Positions 44,545-56,105 are shown, numbered from the stretch's first letter. The stretch is DNA of 64,000 nucleotides from Tolypocladium sp. Sup5 PDA-1 (GCA_000750105.3 JPHH03000032.1:62001-126000); one strand, 5' to 3'. The notes: generated by a model not told the origin, from the letters alone. A program made the numbers and translations.

Positions 44545-45730
44545 ATGATGGCCCCCGACCGAGTCGATCATTCCTCCACCGCGAATGGCCAGGTGAGGGA
44601 GCTGACCATTGAGGAACTCCCCGGGCAGCATGGCCGAATCTTAGCTCAGGCCATATCAAATGTTTTCAGCAGCGACATCGCCGAGGTCACCTACGCCCAA
44701 ATCGTGGAAGGCCTCCCATTGTCCGAAGTAGATGAAGACACATACGAAGGCACCTCATCGAAGAATCATCCACTGCATGCCATGCACACGAAGCTTCGCT
44801 CCGGTGTCCTGGAAAAGACGAGACAGTTCCGGACCAATTTTGACGCGGGGATTTTGAAGTTTGATTCCAGGGTTAGCTGCCTGCCTGCTGATGGTTTCGT
44901 CGACCACCAGGTACTAATTACCTTCATAGCTGGGCTATGCCTACCAAGCAACTGCGCCAGGGTCCAGGGCATTCCAGACACGTCTGATTGAGCTAGTGGC
45001 AGTGGCCGTACATCAGATTGCTTCAATTCTCTACAAAATGGGCGTCGAAGAGGAACCCCATAAGGACGAGGACATCAGATTGTGGACGGCGCCGGAGGAC
45101 GACGCAATCTGGTGGGACACATTTCCTGACGGCCCGCCGCCCACCTTGTTCCGACACAGATGGTACTGCGACTATGATCAGTACCCAGAAGGTGCCGCCG
45201 ACGGTGTTGGATACTGGGCCGAGGCGCGAATCTTTGGTGGTGTAGTATTATTCGATCGCCGTGAGCCAGATTCCACGTTGGACGTCGATGTGAGTGAACG
45301 CGCATTACATTCTCATACATCTTCATTGATATGCTGATAAATGAAGCCCGAGGCCATACATCTCCATCCCGACAGACAGGAAATCACATACCGCATCTAC
45401 AAACTGCTCGACACGCAGAAACTGGCTCTCATCACCTTTCTTCTGTCCGAGGCAACACCAGAAGCACCCTGTCCACTGCCTATACTGGGCGACATTGAAA
45501 ACAGACAGCGCATAGACCCAGAAGAGCCCATCGCCGAAACTGGCATCCACCGCGATGTATGGGAGCGCCGGCCCTGGCCGGACGAGGCGTGGGACGTGCG
45601 CCTCCGGGACGTGTTCGACGCGCTCAACTGGGCGACCATGGAGACGTGGTGTGCGTCTGCGGCTCGGGGCATGGATAGGCGGCGGCGGATTCGGGAGCGG
45701 GAGTGGGAGGAGGAAGGCCATGATGCTTGA
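44545..45730 (+). CDS. Conserved fungal protein of unknown function
   Basis: Exons 44545-44871, 44930-45289 and 45347-45730 give 356 aa. The coding frame is recovered only by splicing: FDAGILKFDSR joins LGYAYQATAPGSRAFQTRLIE, and STLDVD joins PEAIHLHPDRQEITYRIYKL. The central block WYCDYDQYPEGAADGVGYW then AEARIFGGVVLFDR is the hallmark of a widespread ascomycete family with no known function. There is no signal peptide or membrane segment. The C-terminus is highly charged (GMDRRRRIREREWEEEG). Its stop codon (45728-45730) lies inside the first codons of the next gene in another frame. Confidence 0.82.
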
Positions 45731-47056
45731 AGGCGAGAGTGCTCGGTATAAGAGACCCCGTCTGGAGAAACTCGGCCGCTTCATCTTGAAACGCCTCCTC
45801 GCCCTCGCCTCACCCAACAACCCGCACTCGGGCTTCACCCCGGACGCCTGGCTCAGCGCCGGCGTGGCCGATCCCATCCCGGTGATGCACACATGGGAGC
45901 CCCTCCGCTCCTGGCGCTTGACGGCCGTCGCGAATGTCCCTGTTCAGGCCCTTGCAGCTCGTGTACCTGTACATGGTCATTACGAATCCGGTGACACTCG
46001 TATACGTCTTCAACCTCGGCCTGGTCTCCTTCCTCGTCTTGTATTTCCCGACCCTGTTCTTTTGCAAACGGCCCGAGGAGGCGTCGAAACTTTCGGTTAG
46101 GGGCCTGCTTGGTGGCCTCCAACGAGTCGTTGTAAGTCAAGTGTCCCTGGATGGGCTCCCAGGTGATGGTCTAATGACCTTGTTTCTCAGGGTGTACGGG
46201 TGCTGCGTCTCGTGACAACAGCCTCGAAATACAACGAGCGTCTTCCGTGGCCGGCATTCTGGTGGCTGTACTCCATATTCGCCCTGTCGCGCCGGCGGTT
46301 TTGGCAGAACCATCTGAATGCCTGGGCAAAGAACTATCCTTCATGGGCTGTAAAGGTGCTCATCGACGGGCGAGACTGCATCCAAATACTAGTGCCCGCA
46401 CCGAAAGAGGATGGTTTCGACGATGCTTGGCTGTTGAGCCACCTCGCCTTCTTCTATCGCCTGTCACGAATGCATGGCGGGCTTCCTAATGTCATTCTGC
46501 CAAAGACGCTCATTCGAGTTGATGTCGTCGAGGTGAGTTTATACATACATGAACAGATTGTGTAGAGCCGGGCCGGTATGAGGCGAGGATGCGCATTAAT
46601 GGCTTACAGCTTCTCCAAAACAATGTTCCGGGACGCCGTGTGTCCACCATGGGCTGGAACGGCCCGTACTCTCAGCCCATAGACGACCTGAGGCAAGTAT
46701 GGACTTCAAATGGTGACAAGCGCCACGTGGACAACCTAGCAGAATGCCATGTCATCGAACGTGTTGCATCTGTGGAAGCTCCGGAACCTGGTGTGCATCC
46801 GCCCTCTACAGATGCCACCTCGGAGACGGGGGACTCTGCAAACCCTCAAGCGCTCAACGTAGTGCTGGGCTGGGATTCTGGCCTGATCGCCAGCACTATC
46901 CTGACGCCTACCCTACTCAGCATCGCCACGTGCGCCGTCTGGCCGGTTGTGGCTGTCCTCAAATACGAGGCGGATATCCAAGCAACCGTGCAAACAGGGG
47001 CAACAGTGGCCAGCTACGTCGTTACAGCCGGTATGCTCCTGAATCCGTATTTGTGA
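45720..47056 (+). CDS. Hypothetical membrane protein, overlapping the preceding gene
   Basis: Coding segments follow in order: from ATG 45720, MMLEGESARYKRPRLEKLG and NNPHSGFTPDAWLSAGVADPIP; from about 45934 in another frame, the membrane segments VYLYMVITNPVTLVYVFNLG and LVSFLVLYFPTLFF; then after a GTAAGT...CTCAG intron (46132-46190), VLRLVTTASKYNERLPWPAF to 46532; then 46610-47056. The first junction is uncertain. An intron 45882-45957 (weak donor GTGATG, acceptor TTGCAG) gives a whole-codon model of 374 aa; otherwise a 1-nt insertion near 45921-45934 breaks the gene. The C-terminus is hydrophobic, and its end could be altered by a further intron (donor GTATGC at about 47032). No function is known. 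Confidence 0.6.
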
Positions 47057-47802
47057 TGGTATTGCAACTTCGGCCAACGGCGGTTATCCAGGCGGGTTGC
47101 ATTTGTTTCATGTATTCCAAGGACACAGACAGATATCCCTCACGTCCTTGTATTGCTGGTATCGTCGCATGTCATATGCGTGTGCACGTGGCTGTGGCTG
47201 CGGCTGGTCCAATGTGCAATGTGACAGGCTTGCGAAACCTTCCAGGTTTCCTTTGGCGGCGGGCACTGGGCGAATGGGACCTGTGCGCCGGAGCCACCCG
47301 TTTGCGTTAGCTCTACCTTCTCAACTAGATGACGGTGGCTTTACACTCTGATACCAGAATAAAGGCTGCTGGAGTCGCGACATGGGAGTCATGGATGGAG
47401 ACGAAGCTCAAGCGAATCGTTCCGAGAAACACAGCCGCATTGGCCGCGATCAGACCAAACCTGGCACCGCGGACACCGGGGCTCCCGAGAAACAAGCCAC
47501 TAGAGAGAAGTGCGGTATTTCCCCCTTTATCCCTCCCTCATCTATCTATGCGCACTCACACGGATCACGTCTTCCCTTCATTTCCAGGCAGGCCCTCTTG
47601 CTATTGGCCAAAGCCGCTGTGCATGTTTAAACTCTCGCCGTGTGTGTTGAGCTATTTCTGTTCGTATGAACTATTGCGGGCTTTGCCCAGTCCATCCTGG
47701 CTCTAGAATATAAGGCCGAGCCCGTTCTCTTTAACTTGGACTCTTTTCTACCTCAGAGAAACTATTCTACCTAATCCTCGATAATAATTCTATATCTTCA
47801 AA
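47057..47802. other. Intergenic region, AT-rich toward its right end
   Basis: The last ~150 nt are AT-rich and contain a likely TATA box (47709-47714). No other gene is supported. Confidence 0.5.
47709..47714 (+). promoter_or_regulatory. Probable TATA box of the small secreted protein gene
   Basis: TATAAG occurs 94 nt before ATG 47803 and is followed by a pyrimidine/AT-rich leader. Confidence 0.5.
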
Positions 47803-48379
47803 ATGAAGTACGGACTTCTTATTTTCCCCTTTGCCTCCCTTGCTGCTGCTGTATTTCGAAGCGAGATTAATGCAGATAATCTCTTTGGCGTAAGTAAATA
47901 TAACTTATATAATCTATCTAAGATATAAGTGCTAATACTTCGTATTTACTATATAGGTATGCTTTACGGACCACAACGACTGCTGGTATTATAGTTTACG
48001 TCAGGCTGGATACAACTACAACCTTTCGGGGAAGAAAAGACGACTTTCCGCTTGGAAGCTTCATATCAAGCCTTGTTGGCCGGATGTTCCAGGTGGAGGT
48101 AGGGTAAGTCCCTTTTAAACGCTACGCCCTTCTCCTAGTGACTTTAATCCTAAATATGAAATGTAAACTTGCTATGCTAACTCTAAGGAAATATAGTGCC
48201 CGGCAGATAATTCTATATGCGGATATAGTTATACGACTAAGGTTGCTGTCTGTACTGGTCTCCCTACGGAGCAGACCCCTGAAGAGAAAGAAGCAGAACT
48301 CCTAGAGCAGGCCCAGCTACTAGCATCCAATGCAGCAAACCCTGACCAGGAAGCAGTAGAGGAACCCCAGGAGGTCTGA
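47803..48379 (+). CDS. Small secreted cysteine-rich protein (candidate effector)
   Basis: Exons 47803-47889, 47957-48103 and 48197-48379 give 138 aa, all introns in phase 0 with GTAAGT donors and ATATAG acceptors. The signal peptide is MKYGLLIFPFASLAAAVF. The mature part has six cysteines (VCF, DCW, PCW, CPAD, ICG, VCT), suggesting three disulfides. The sequence HNDCWYYSLRQAGYNYN is aromatic-rich. The C-terminal ~45 residues are an acidic, Ala/Glu/Gln-rich disordered tail (EEKEAELLEQAQLLASNAAN). The introns and flanks are much more AT-rich than the neighbouring genes, and codon use is more A/T-ending. It has no family I recognise; a secreted role in interaction or development is inferred. Each exon is too short to stand out as an ORF. 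Confidence 0.78.
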
Positions 48380-48906
48380 TAGCCCATGGTTGTAAAGAAG
48401 AGACGTCTGGATCCTTAAGATGTCGGATAAATCCGCTTGACCATACAAGCAAAAGTGCAGGCCTGCTGTCTTTCCAGCAGCCATTATAGTGGCATATATC
48501 TTCTACGCGACATAAGATCAGTTGGTCCCTCATGGACACCACGTTGTTCATCACGTTATTCATGAGCTTTCCATGGTCTTACAATAGAGGTCCTGGTTTT
48601 TCATCCCACTTTTTAGAGATGGCCGTAGTCGGTTTAAGCGCTTGTTGCTTTGGTAACTCTGTTCGACACCTTATTAGCGGCGAAGAATTTGGAGGGAACA
48701 TATCTTGAGGGGAGAATCAGCGCCGACCCTCTGGCCAAGGAGTAGCGAATAGTTTGTTGAGGCAAAGTGAAAACACGATAGACCACCGGAGGGCAAGGCA
48801 AAAAGGGGGGTTGAATTCATAGCTAGGACCTGCCTAGGAAGAAGGAAAAGGCTGACGCCCGTGATAAAATAACGAATGTGCGTGTATGTGCGTGTATGTG
48901 CGTGTA

Positions 48907-48948
<42 letters not shown>

Positions 48949-49238
48949 AGAAAACCCTGCCCGAAGAGGCCACGTTTCTAGCCCCGTGCCCGGAGCCCGG
49001 AGCCCGGAGCCTAGGTCCGGCTCTCCGCCTCGACAAAATAGTCCAAGATCTTGTCGTATTATTAGAATTGCGATTCATTAATTAGGAATTATTACATTAA
49101 TGGGGGGAAGTCCTCTTCCAGTCCAACTGGCCGGCATCCATACCCTAGACACCTCGTCCCAACCCCGAGTATATTATGCGGGCCTGAGTGAATCTCCATG
49201 AAGCGATCAGTAGCGTCAAATGCCCGAGAAGACACCAT
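48380..49238. other. Intergenic region with GT microsatellite
   Basis: It lies between the secreted-protein gene and the 3' end of the ceramide synthase gene. Apart from the microsatellite at 48877-48947, nothing is recognised. Confidence 0.55.
48877..48947 (+). repeat. GT-type microsatellite
   Basis: Three copies of a GTGCGTGTAT-like decamer run into an uninterrupted (GT)n tract of about 18 units. ORFs crossing it on both strands (for example runs of His-Thr) are repeat artefacts. Confidence 0.95.
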
Positions 49239-50663
49239 TCACAGAGCGCCGTTTCTCTTCGTAGCCGGTACTCCGGCCGCCACACTGCCGGATGCCTTGA
49301 CCACGCCGTTTCCAGAATCGGCATAGACTCCGTTGCCATTCAACAACGGCTGCGTCTCGGCTTCTTCTCCCTTGTGATCCGCATCCAGCTCCTCCACGTC
49401 CGTGTCCTCGGCCTCTGACCTCTCGTCCTTGGCAATATTGTGCACGACGAAGCGGTACGCGCTGCGCAGCAGGCAGTACAGCCAGAACAGGTTGAGAGCC
49501 TGGAGCCCGGCCAGCAGCCCTAGGCAGACGGCGTTGGAGATCCAGCACTTGAACTGCTCCGTCTCCCAGTCGAGCTCGTAGGGGCCCACGGTCCTGAACT
49601 CGGTGAGGACCGAGTAGAGGATGCGCAGGTTGAGGTAGTGGCGCAGGTAGATCCACATGCCGATGGACAGCCCGAAGAAGGGCCCTATGACGGGGCTGCC
49701 GATGTAGTTGAGCGACTTGGATAGCTGTGATTGTGTCAGCGCTACCACGATGCATGGGAGAAGGGGTCGTCAACCTACTGCGAGAAACAGGTCACTGACG
49801 TCGTGGGTCAGGTACACGGCAATGCCGATATACGTAAAGTGAAAGCGGTAGCTCAGGGCAATCAGCGCCAGCGTCATGATGTGGTGGGCCACCAGCTCCC
49901 TGAAGTCCTTGCGCGGCTTCTCCAGGCCCAGCAGCATGACCAGCGCCTGCTGCGCCCAGTACGCGGCCTGGAAGAGGTAGTAGAACTTAAAGGCCGCCTC
50001 GTGCGTCGTGTGCGGGAAGTGCTCGTACATGCCGAGCGTGTCAAAGTACCACACGGGCGTGCGGCGCATCACGTAGACGCCGGCGGGCCCCGTGAAGGCA
50101 AAGTAGAGCGCCGTGTAGGCCTGCTCCATGAAGCGCTGCTGCTTGCCGGGGGCGGCGATGCCGTGGGCGCGGGCGAGCGGGCGCAGCAGCTCCTGCATGG
50201 CGAACTCGCGCGTGAAGGAGAGCACGACGGTGTAAAAGGCCACGAAGGCGACGTCCCAGGGGCCTTGGCCGTACTGCGGAGGCGCGCCATCGGGCGCCAA
50301 GTCAAGGGGCTGCTGCTTGTAGGAGAGGAAGATGAAGTGGTGGACGATGCTGGCCTCGCTGGGGTTGACGGCGTACAGGCAGGCAAAGGCGAGCAGCAGA
50401 AGAAGGGGGACCGTCCAGGTGTGCTTGCTGGCGAAGCGACTGAAGCGTCGTAGCGTCCGGGAGCCGGCCCTTCGGCGCCGGGGGGAGGAGCCCTTCCGGC
50501 GGTTGGCGGTTGACGAGGAGTCGGATCTGGCGGCGTCGACTCCTCCGGGCCTGCCGCTGGACTTGCTGCCCGTCCGCCGGCGCCGGGTGCCGTGGTCCGT
50601 CGTCTCGGATGCGGCCTTGGTGGCCGAGATGTGGAGGAGTTGCGAGGGCTCGGGCACAGCCAT
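49239..50663 (-). CDS. Sphingosine N-acyltransferase (ceramide synthase, Lag1 family)
   Basis: Exons 50663-49779 and 49724-49239 give 456 aa. A basic disordered N-terminus precedes the first membrane helix (WTVPLLLLLAFACLYAV). The TLC domain contains FREFAMQELLRPL-type residues and the Lag1 motif ELVAHHIMTLALIALSYRFH with the catalytic His pair. FTYIGIAVYLTHDVSDLFLA follows, and the intron (GTAGGT...CACAG) falls directly after it. The C-terminal domain continues LSKSLNYIG and ends in an acidic tail (ERSEAEDTDVEELDADH). It acylates sphingoid bases with acyl-CoA in the ER. Filamentous fungi usually have two paralogues (BarA/LagA types); which one this is was not resolved. Confidence 0.93.
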
Positions 50664-51263
50664 GATGGCGCAGGACCTTGCTACTCGTACAGTGCCCTAC
50701 GGCTCGTATAACAGGGGTTGTCGAGATTGAGACTTGAGAGATTCCAGATAAAGTGAGAATGTGACGTGAGTTCCTCGTGAATTATTCATTGATCAAGTTC
50801 TCAAGCGATGGCATAACCCATCCGGATACGTCGGGTTCATTATTCCAGGTAATTTCTCAGCTGTCAGCCCCTGACGCGCCAAGATCGTCAGCCGACATAA
50901 CTTATTAATCGAGACCCTTGATAACGAGGTACAGGGTAGGCCCGTGGTGGGTGGTGGCCTGTGGGGCGCTGACCATCATCCGTAGCGCTAGCATTGGCCG
51001 TTTTCGGCGTGTGCCGCCATCGTCGCCGCCGTTTGTTGTTGATCTCAACGGTGCAACTACTTCGTACAACAAGCGCACTCAGTTCCCCCGTCTGCTTCTG
51101 CCCGTCCAGGTGTTGGACTTGACTGCGCTTGCGGACTCTGTGCGAGGATACGACACGACCACTCTCTCCTCCAACAACCCGTCACAGCTTCGGAGGAGCC
51201 CGCGACGGACACGCCAACATCCAAGACAAGATACAGATTCTACGAGCACCACCGCCCGCAATC
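50664..51263. other. Divergent intergenic region, 0.6 kb
   Basis: It is a shared promoter region of ceramide synthase (minus) and the HD-domain gene (plus). No ORF is supported. Confidence 0.55.
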
Positions 51264-52195
51264 ATGGGCTCGCAGACGGAGCACACCGACGGCTCCAAGC
51301 CTAACATCTCCAGTGAGCAACACGCGGGGACACAGAAGCCTCACCGGGCTGGCTAACACTCCTCCCTCTGCAGACCTCGGATACACGCCCATGGCCCAGG
51401 TGTCGGAGCCGTGGTCCGTCGACAAGGTCCTCGAGACGCTACCGGGCGATGCCCCTGCCCAGGGGTCCAGCTCGCCGCTGGCCTTTTTCCACATGCTCGA
51501 GCGGCTCAAGACGACCAAGCGCGAGGGCTGGCGGCGCTTCGGCATCGAGAGGTAGGCTCAGACCAGATACACTGCACAGATATCCGCATCGCAAGCCCCC
51601 ATGCTAACACGGGCACAGAGGCGAGTCCATTGCCGACCACATGTACCGCATGTCCCTCATTTCCATGTTCGCCCCCCCCTCGCTTGCCCCGCGCCTCGAC
51701 CTCCCCAAGTGCATCAAGATGTGCCTGATCCACGACATGGCCGAGCTGCTCGTCGGCGACATCACCCCCGTCGACGGCGTCGCCAAGCCCGAGAAGAACC
51801 GCCGCGAGGCCGAGACGATGGACTTCCTCACCACCTCGCTGCTCGGCGGCGTGGCGGGCGGCGCAACGGGGGCCGAGGTGCGCGCCATCTGGCAGGAGTA
51901 CGAGGACTCGCAGACGCTCGACAGCCACTTCGTGCACGACGTGGACAAGATGGAGCTGCTGCTGCAGATGGTCGAGTACGAGAAGCGCGGCCGCGGCGCG
52001 CTCGACCTGGGCGAGTTTGCGTACGTGGCGCGCAGGATGACGCTGCCCGAGACGCGCGCCTGGGCCGACGAGCTGCTGGGCGAGCGGGAGCGCTTCTGGG
52101 GCAGTGTGGAGCACGTCCACGGCGAGAGGGGCGAGGAGGGGGGGGTTACGGGCGAGAGGAGCGTCCAGCAGGAGGCCTACTACAACCGGGAGTGA
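51264..52195 (+). CDS. HD-domain 5'-deoxynucleotidase (HDDC2/YfbR type)
   Basis: Exons 51264-51312, 51374-51551 and 51619-52195 give 267 aa. The HD superfamily signature is complete: ESIADHMYRMS supplies the first His, CLIHDMAELLVGDITP the HD pair, and SHFVHDVDKMELLLQMVEYE the final Asp. The block FFHMLERLKTTKREGWRRFGIERGE is conserved in HDDC2-like enzymes, and splicing intron 2 (AG|GTAGGC ... CACAG|AGGCGAG) restores it. Family members hydrolyse deoxyribonucleoside 5'-monophosphates in nucleotide-pool control. The C-terminal ~30 residues are Glu/Gly-rich. It shares a divergent promoter with ceramide synthase. Confidence 0.92.
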
Positions 52196-53366
52196 CGGTG
52201 ATGGTGATGTTGGCGTTTGATCGGCATGGGGACTACGACTGGGAATGAGCAGGACTTTGAGCAAGAGACTTTGCGCAAGCACATGGGAACATGACGATAT
52301 CATGGGGGCTACAGCGGGATACGAGGGCAGGCTGCCAACGGATAGATTTGCTTCATTTGCTCATACTTCGTACATATGTGGTGCTCCGTACAACGTCAGG
52401 TATCAGAAATGGGTTATGGATGCATTGTGCTCTCTCTTCACGTGGAGAGCTCTGCTTTGGAAGACACACAGCACTTCAAACTTAAAGACAACTTGTCCAC
52501 AACCACCACGACCATCTGAAACAAGACACGACAGTCTTAATAGCTCGTTGGAGATGTTCTTTGTGCTGGTGACGCCGTGTTAGTGCCATCACCCCTGGCA
52601 ACGGCCTCGACGCTGGACCCTGCGGATCGACGGCGGTGGAGCACCAGCAAGCATCCCAACGAACGAGCCTCTCCACTGCGATGCCCCCCCCACGGCGCCC
52701 AAGCTCCGACCTCCAGCGACACCGTCATCCATTCCAGTCCACCTCCCCTTTCGACATCGCGAGGCTCAGGATATCCATAGCCTTGTTCCTTGTGCGCGAC
52801 GCGAGACGAGCCTCACCAGACAGCGCGCGCTTGCATTTTGCTGTGGCGGCGCAAGGCCTACCGTGCTGTTTCACATACGGGGGAAGCAGCGGGCCCGGCT
52901 TGACCGCAGCGCTGAGCAGCGACATCACGAAGCAACCCAACGACGGCCGTCGTGTCCCTCAGCCGAGAGCTATATCCTTCAAGGGCTGCACCCCCGAGGT
53001 ACGCCCGCCTTGCTGGTCGAGGCAGCGCCGCGGTCGCAAGGACGAGGCGAATCTACGTTGCGCGTGCCCAGTCACGAGACATCTTGGGGTCGTGACCACC
53101 CGCTGACGGCTCGACTGGCAACATCGGGCGCAGGGTGTCACAGCCACGCCAGAGACACCGCACGCTGGCAGCAAGCAAGCAAGCGATCGCTAGATCGGCC
53201 TCATCTGCCACAGAAACCTGCCACGCAAGCAGCCGTGCCCCCTCGGACGGGCCATGTGTCTCGCCTACGACTGAGGCCCGGCTCGCACGCGAATAGCCCC
53301 CGATCGAGTGCCAGCACCACCCGCCCCATTCCAGCATCCAACCCCCATCGCCATCAGCCGCAAGAC
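52196..53366. other. Intergenic region / long 5' leader, 1.17 kb
   Basis: The frame of the downstream protein is open back to 52863 but has no ATG before 53367. This is attributed to GC-rich leader sequence. No other gene is seen. Confidence 0.5.
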
Positions 53367-54917
53367 ATGACCTTCTCGTCGGGCTTCCACATGCCCGGCG
53401 CATTTCACGCCGAGGGCATCCACCAGGGCCTCTTCCGCCCGCCCGTCTCGCCCGCCTCGAGCTCCGGATACCTGCCGGCCGCCCGGCCCGCGCCCGCCGT
53501 CGTCGACGCCTCGACCCCGAAGCGCAAGCGGAACCGCCACGGCGAGTCCTTTCACGCGCACGACGGGCGCCACTTCTATGATTTAGGCCCCGGGCTCGAC
53601 CATCACCACCACCAGCACCACGATGACGCCGCCGCCGCGCTGGGTACGCCCGCCCCGATATTCGGCCGCGCGTACACGCTCGCCGGGCAGCTCAACACGC
53701 CCCATGGCGGCGGCGGCGGCGGCGGCGGGCCCGACGACAGCGACGCGGGCGTCCTCGGCGAGAGCATGTACTCGGACTCCAACTACCGCCGGGCGCTGGG
53801 CTCGAAGCGGCCGCGCGAGGACGTGGACGTGGACACGTCGGACCTCAGCCGCCCGACGCCGCTCTTCGCCCTGCCCGCCGAGCCCGCCTCGGCGCGGCCC
53901 TGGGGCGCCGTCGCATTTAGCACCATTGGCGGCGTCGTCGGCAAGATGTGGGAGTTTTGCAAGGCCGGCGCCTTCAAGGGCTTCTACGCTGGCGGCGGAC
54001 AGGGCTACGAGATAGGCGCGGCGGACGGGGATATGATGCCGGATATGCCCCCGTGCGACTACGATGCGGACGAGCGGCGCATCCCGGGGTACTTTCCGCA
54101 GGGGGGAGAGTATCACCACTATCCGAGCGTGGCTGAGGAGGCCTATATTGACTCGAGGCCGTCTACGCCCTCGGCTCCGGCGGCGAAGCGGAGACAGACG
54201 GGGCCGGCGGACGAGCTGGGCCGGAACTGGGTCATGGTCAAGGAGCCCCGGACAGGAGCGGACGGCTCGACGCCCCGGCGGCAGTCGTCTTTACCCCGGC
54301 CGTCGCCCCGGAACCGCAACCAGGGGCCGGCCGTCACCACGGGCCGCCGTATAAGCACGCCTAGCTCGTGCAACGCCGCCGGCACAGCCAGCTCGACGAG
54401 CACTCCCCGCCGCTACTCGAACCGCCTCAACGCCTTTGCCGCCACTTCCCCCGTCCAAGAGCCGCCCCGCCCTGCTTCGTCCGCCTCCTTTGCCTCGCCT
54501 CGGCCCCCCTCACCCACCAAGACCGCCAGCCGAGCGGCCCCCATGGCCACCATGGCCACGAGCACCGCCTCGCCCACCTCCCACGGCCACTCGCGCCGGC
54601 GCTCAGTGAACCCCCCGGCCAGCCACCGGCCGTCCCTCTCGCACCGGCGGACGCACAGCAACGCGTCGACGGCGTCGAGCCGCGCGGGGGGGTCCGGAGG
54701 CGCCGAGGCCCTCGACGCCAGCCCGCGACTCGACCCCGAGGCCAAGAAGCTCGCCGCGCGGCGAAAGCTGGAGGACCGCGACGCGGACGTGCGCATCGCG
54801 GCGTTCAACAAGCGGCTGCAGGACATGATCCGGCAGGGCAAGGAGGCGCTGGGGACGACGGTGGAGGTGGAGGTGGGCTCGGACCGGGAGGAAGGGGGGT
54901 GGGAGGACGACGACTGA
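53367..54917 (+). CDS. Long, mostly disordered ascomycete protein with low-complexity tracts
   Basis: This is a single exon of 516 aa from ATG 53367 (MTFSSGFHMPGAFHAEGIH). It has a KRKRNRHGE nuclear-localisation-like stretch, a His-rich run (DHHHHQHHDD), a Gly run (HGGGGGGGGP), and long Ser/Pro/Arg-rich segments with many SP/TP sites. One compact region, about 165-200 (WGAVAFSTIGGVVGKMWEFC KAGAFKGFYAGG), looks folded and is the best conserved-looking part. The C-terminal RLDPEAKKLAARRKLEDRDAD and IAAFNKRLQDMIRQG forms a charged helix, possibly coiled coil. I recognise it only as a type of uncharacterised fungal protein; nuclear location is inferred. Confidence 0.8.
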   Translation: MTFSSGFHMPGAFHAEGIHQGLFRPPVSPASSSGYLPAARPAPAVVDASTPKRKRNRHGESFHAHDGRHFYDLGPGLDHHHHQHHDDAAAALGTPAPIFGRAYTLAGQLNTPHGGGGGGGGPDDSDAGVLGESMYSDSNYRRALGSKRPREDVDVDTSDLSRPTPLFALPAEPASARPWGAVAFSTIGGVVGKMWEFCKAGAFKGFYAGGGQGYEIGAADGDMMPDMPPCDYDADERRIPGYFPQGGEYHHYPSVAEEAYIDSRPSTPSAPAAKRRQTGPADELGRNWVMVKEPRTGADGSTPRRQSSLPRPSPRNRNQGPAVTTGRRISTPSSCNAAGTASSTSTPRRYSNRLNAFAATSPVQEPPRPASSASFASPRPPSPTKTASRAAPMATMATSTASPTSHGHSRRRSVNPPASHRPSLSHRRTHSNASTASSRAGGSGGAEALDASPRLDPEAKKLAARRKLEDRDADVRIAAFNKRLQDMIRQGKEALGTTVEVEVGSDREEGGWEDDD

Positions 54918-56105
54918 TGGCCTGCTGGGACGCGTTTACGATACCTTTTCCTTTACGGACTACGGACTACTTTATGTTCTCTTGTGTGTGTTTTTATAAG
55001 CGAAATTGCTTGGCCGCGGGCTCTTCGAGGCGCGGTTGGGCTTGAGATGCGGCTGGTTGCTGGCCGCCCTTTACGAAGTATTGTGTGTAATTTACTGCTG
55101 CTGGCCCGGAAGAGGCTGGGACCTGTTGGGGGATGGCTGGACTGCGTGGCGAGACTGGGGTTGTGGTGTTTTGTGTCAGATGGCGAAATGCATGGCCAGA
55201 TTGTGTGTTTCGTGAAGACCCGTTTGGATATCCTGGCAACTGAGCGTTGACTGTCAGCTTCGAACAGCAACCAAGTAGTACATGTAAAGGCAGCCGAGGT
55301 ACGTCCGTACAAAGTAACACGAACAACAAGCCGCGTGTCCAACGCAAGAGCCAACGGCGACTCTCCCAGGCCAACCTCCAAGCCCGCGAGTGCGAGCTGA
55401 ACCACAGGCCATGGAACCAACAGACTTGACAAGCCATTAATTAATACCTACCCTCACAACCCAGCGCCCGGCACATTGCTTCGGCAGATAGCCAACGAAC
55501 GCCCACAACCCGCGACCTCTTTTTTTTTTTTCCCCTTCCTTTTTAAGTTTGCATTTTGTTATTTTTGGCGTCACGACGGACCGAATTGCAGGCCGTGAGC
55601 CTTCAGGACACGAGTGGTGGGATATCCCATTTGCCCATCTCCCGGGGTGCGTGCTGGAGTGAGACGCTGTCTCAGAGGGAAGTGGCCCTGCGTGATGCTG
55701 CCATGTACGTGCTCGCTGAGGACCTAGTTTAGATGGCTTGCTTTATTTTCTCATTACAGGTTTTATTTTTAGATGACTTGTGAGGCGGGTGAGTGAGTGG
55801 AAAAGTCCCGCCGGGGTTCGGATTCCCTGGGCTTTGTTCGGCGGAGGGTGCGTGAGCGAGGACATCGTGGGCTGTAGAATGCCAGTGGTCCGGATATACC
55901 TGAGACCGCGGGACTCGTGATCTGGGCGTATGGGGTTTGCGTTTGTGTGAAGGGACGGGAGACTGTGCGGCTGGACTCATTCCTGGTACCTGCCTTGCTG
56001 CCTTCACGGGCTTGTTGGAGAGTCTGAGGGCTGGCGAGCTGGACCGTCTGGGCGGCGCGTGCCTGGGTCCGAGTTCCAAGACATGCAATGGCGCCGTTGG
56101 CACAT

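Noticed and set aside
48674..49085. ORFs with Thr-His or Cys-Val runs
   Set aside because: They are translations of the GT microsatellite.
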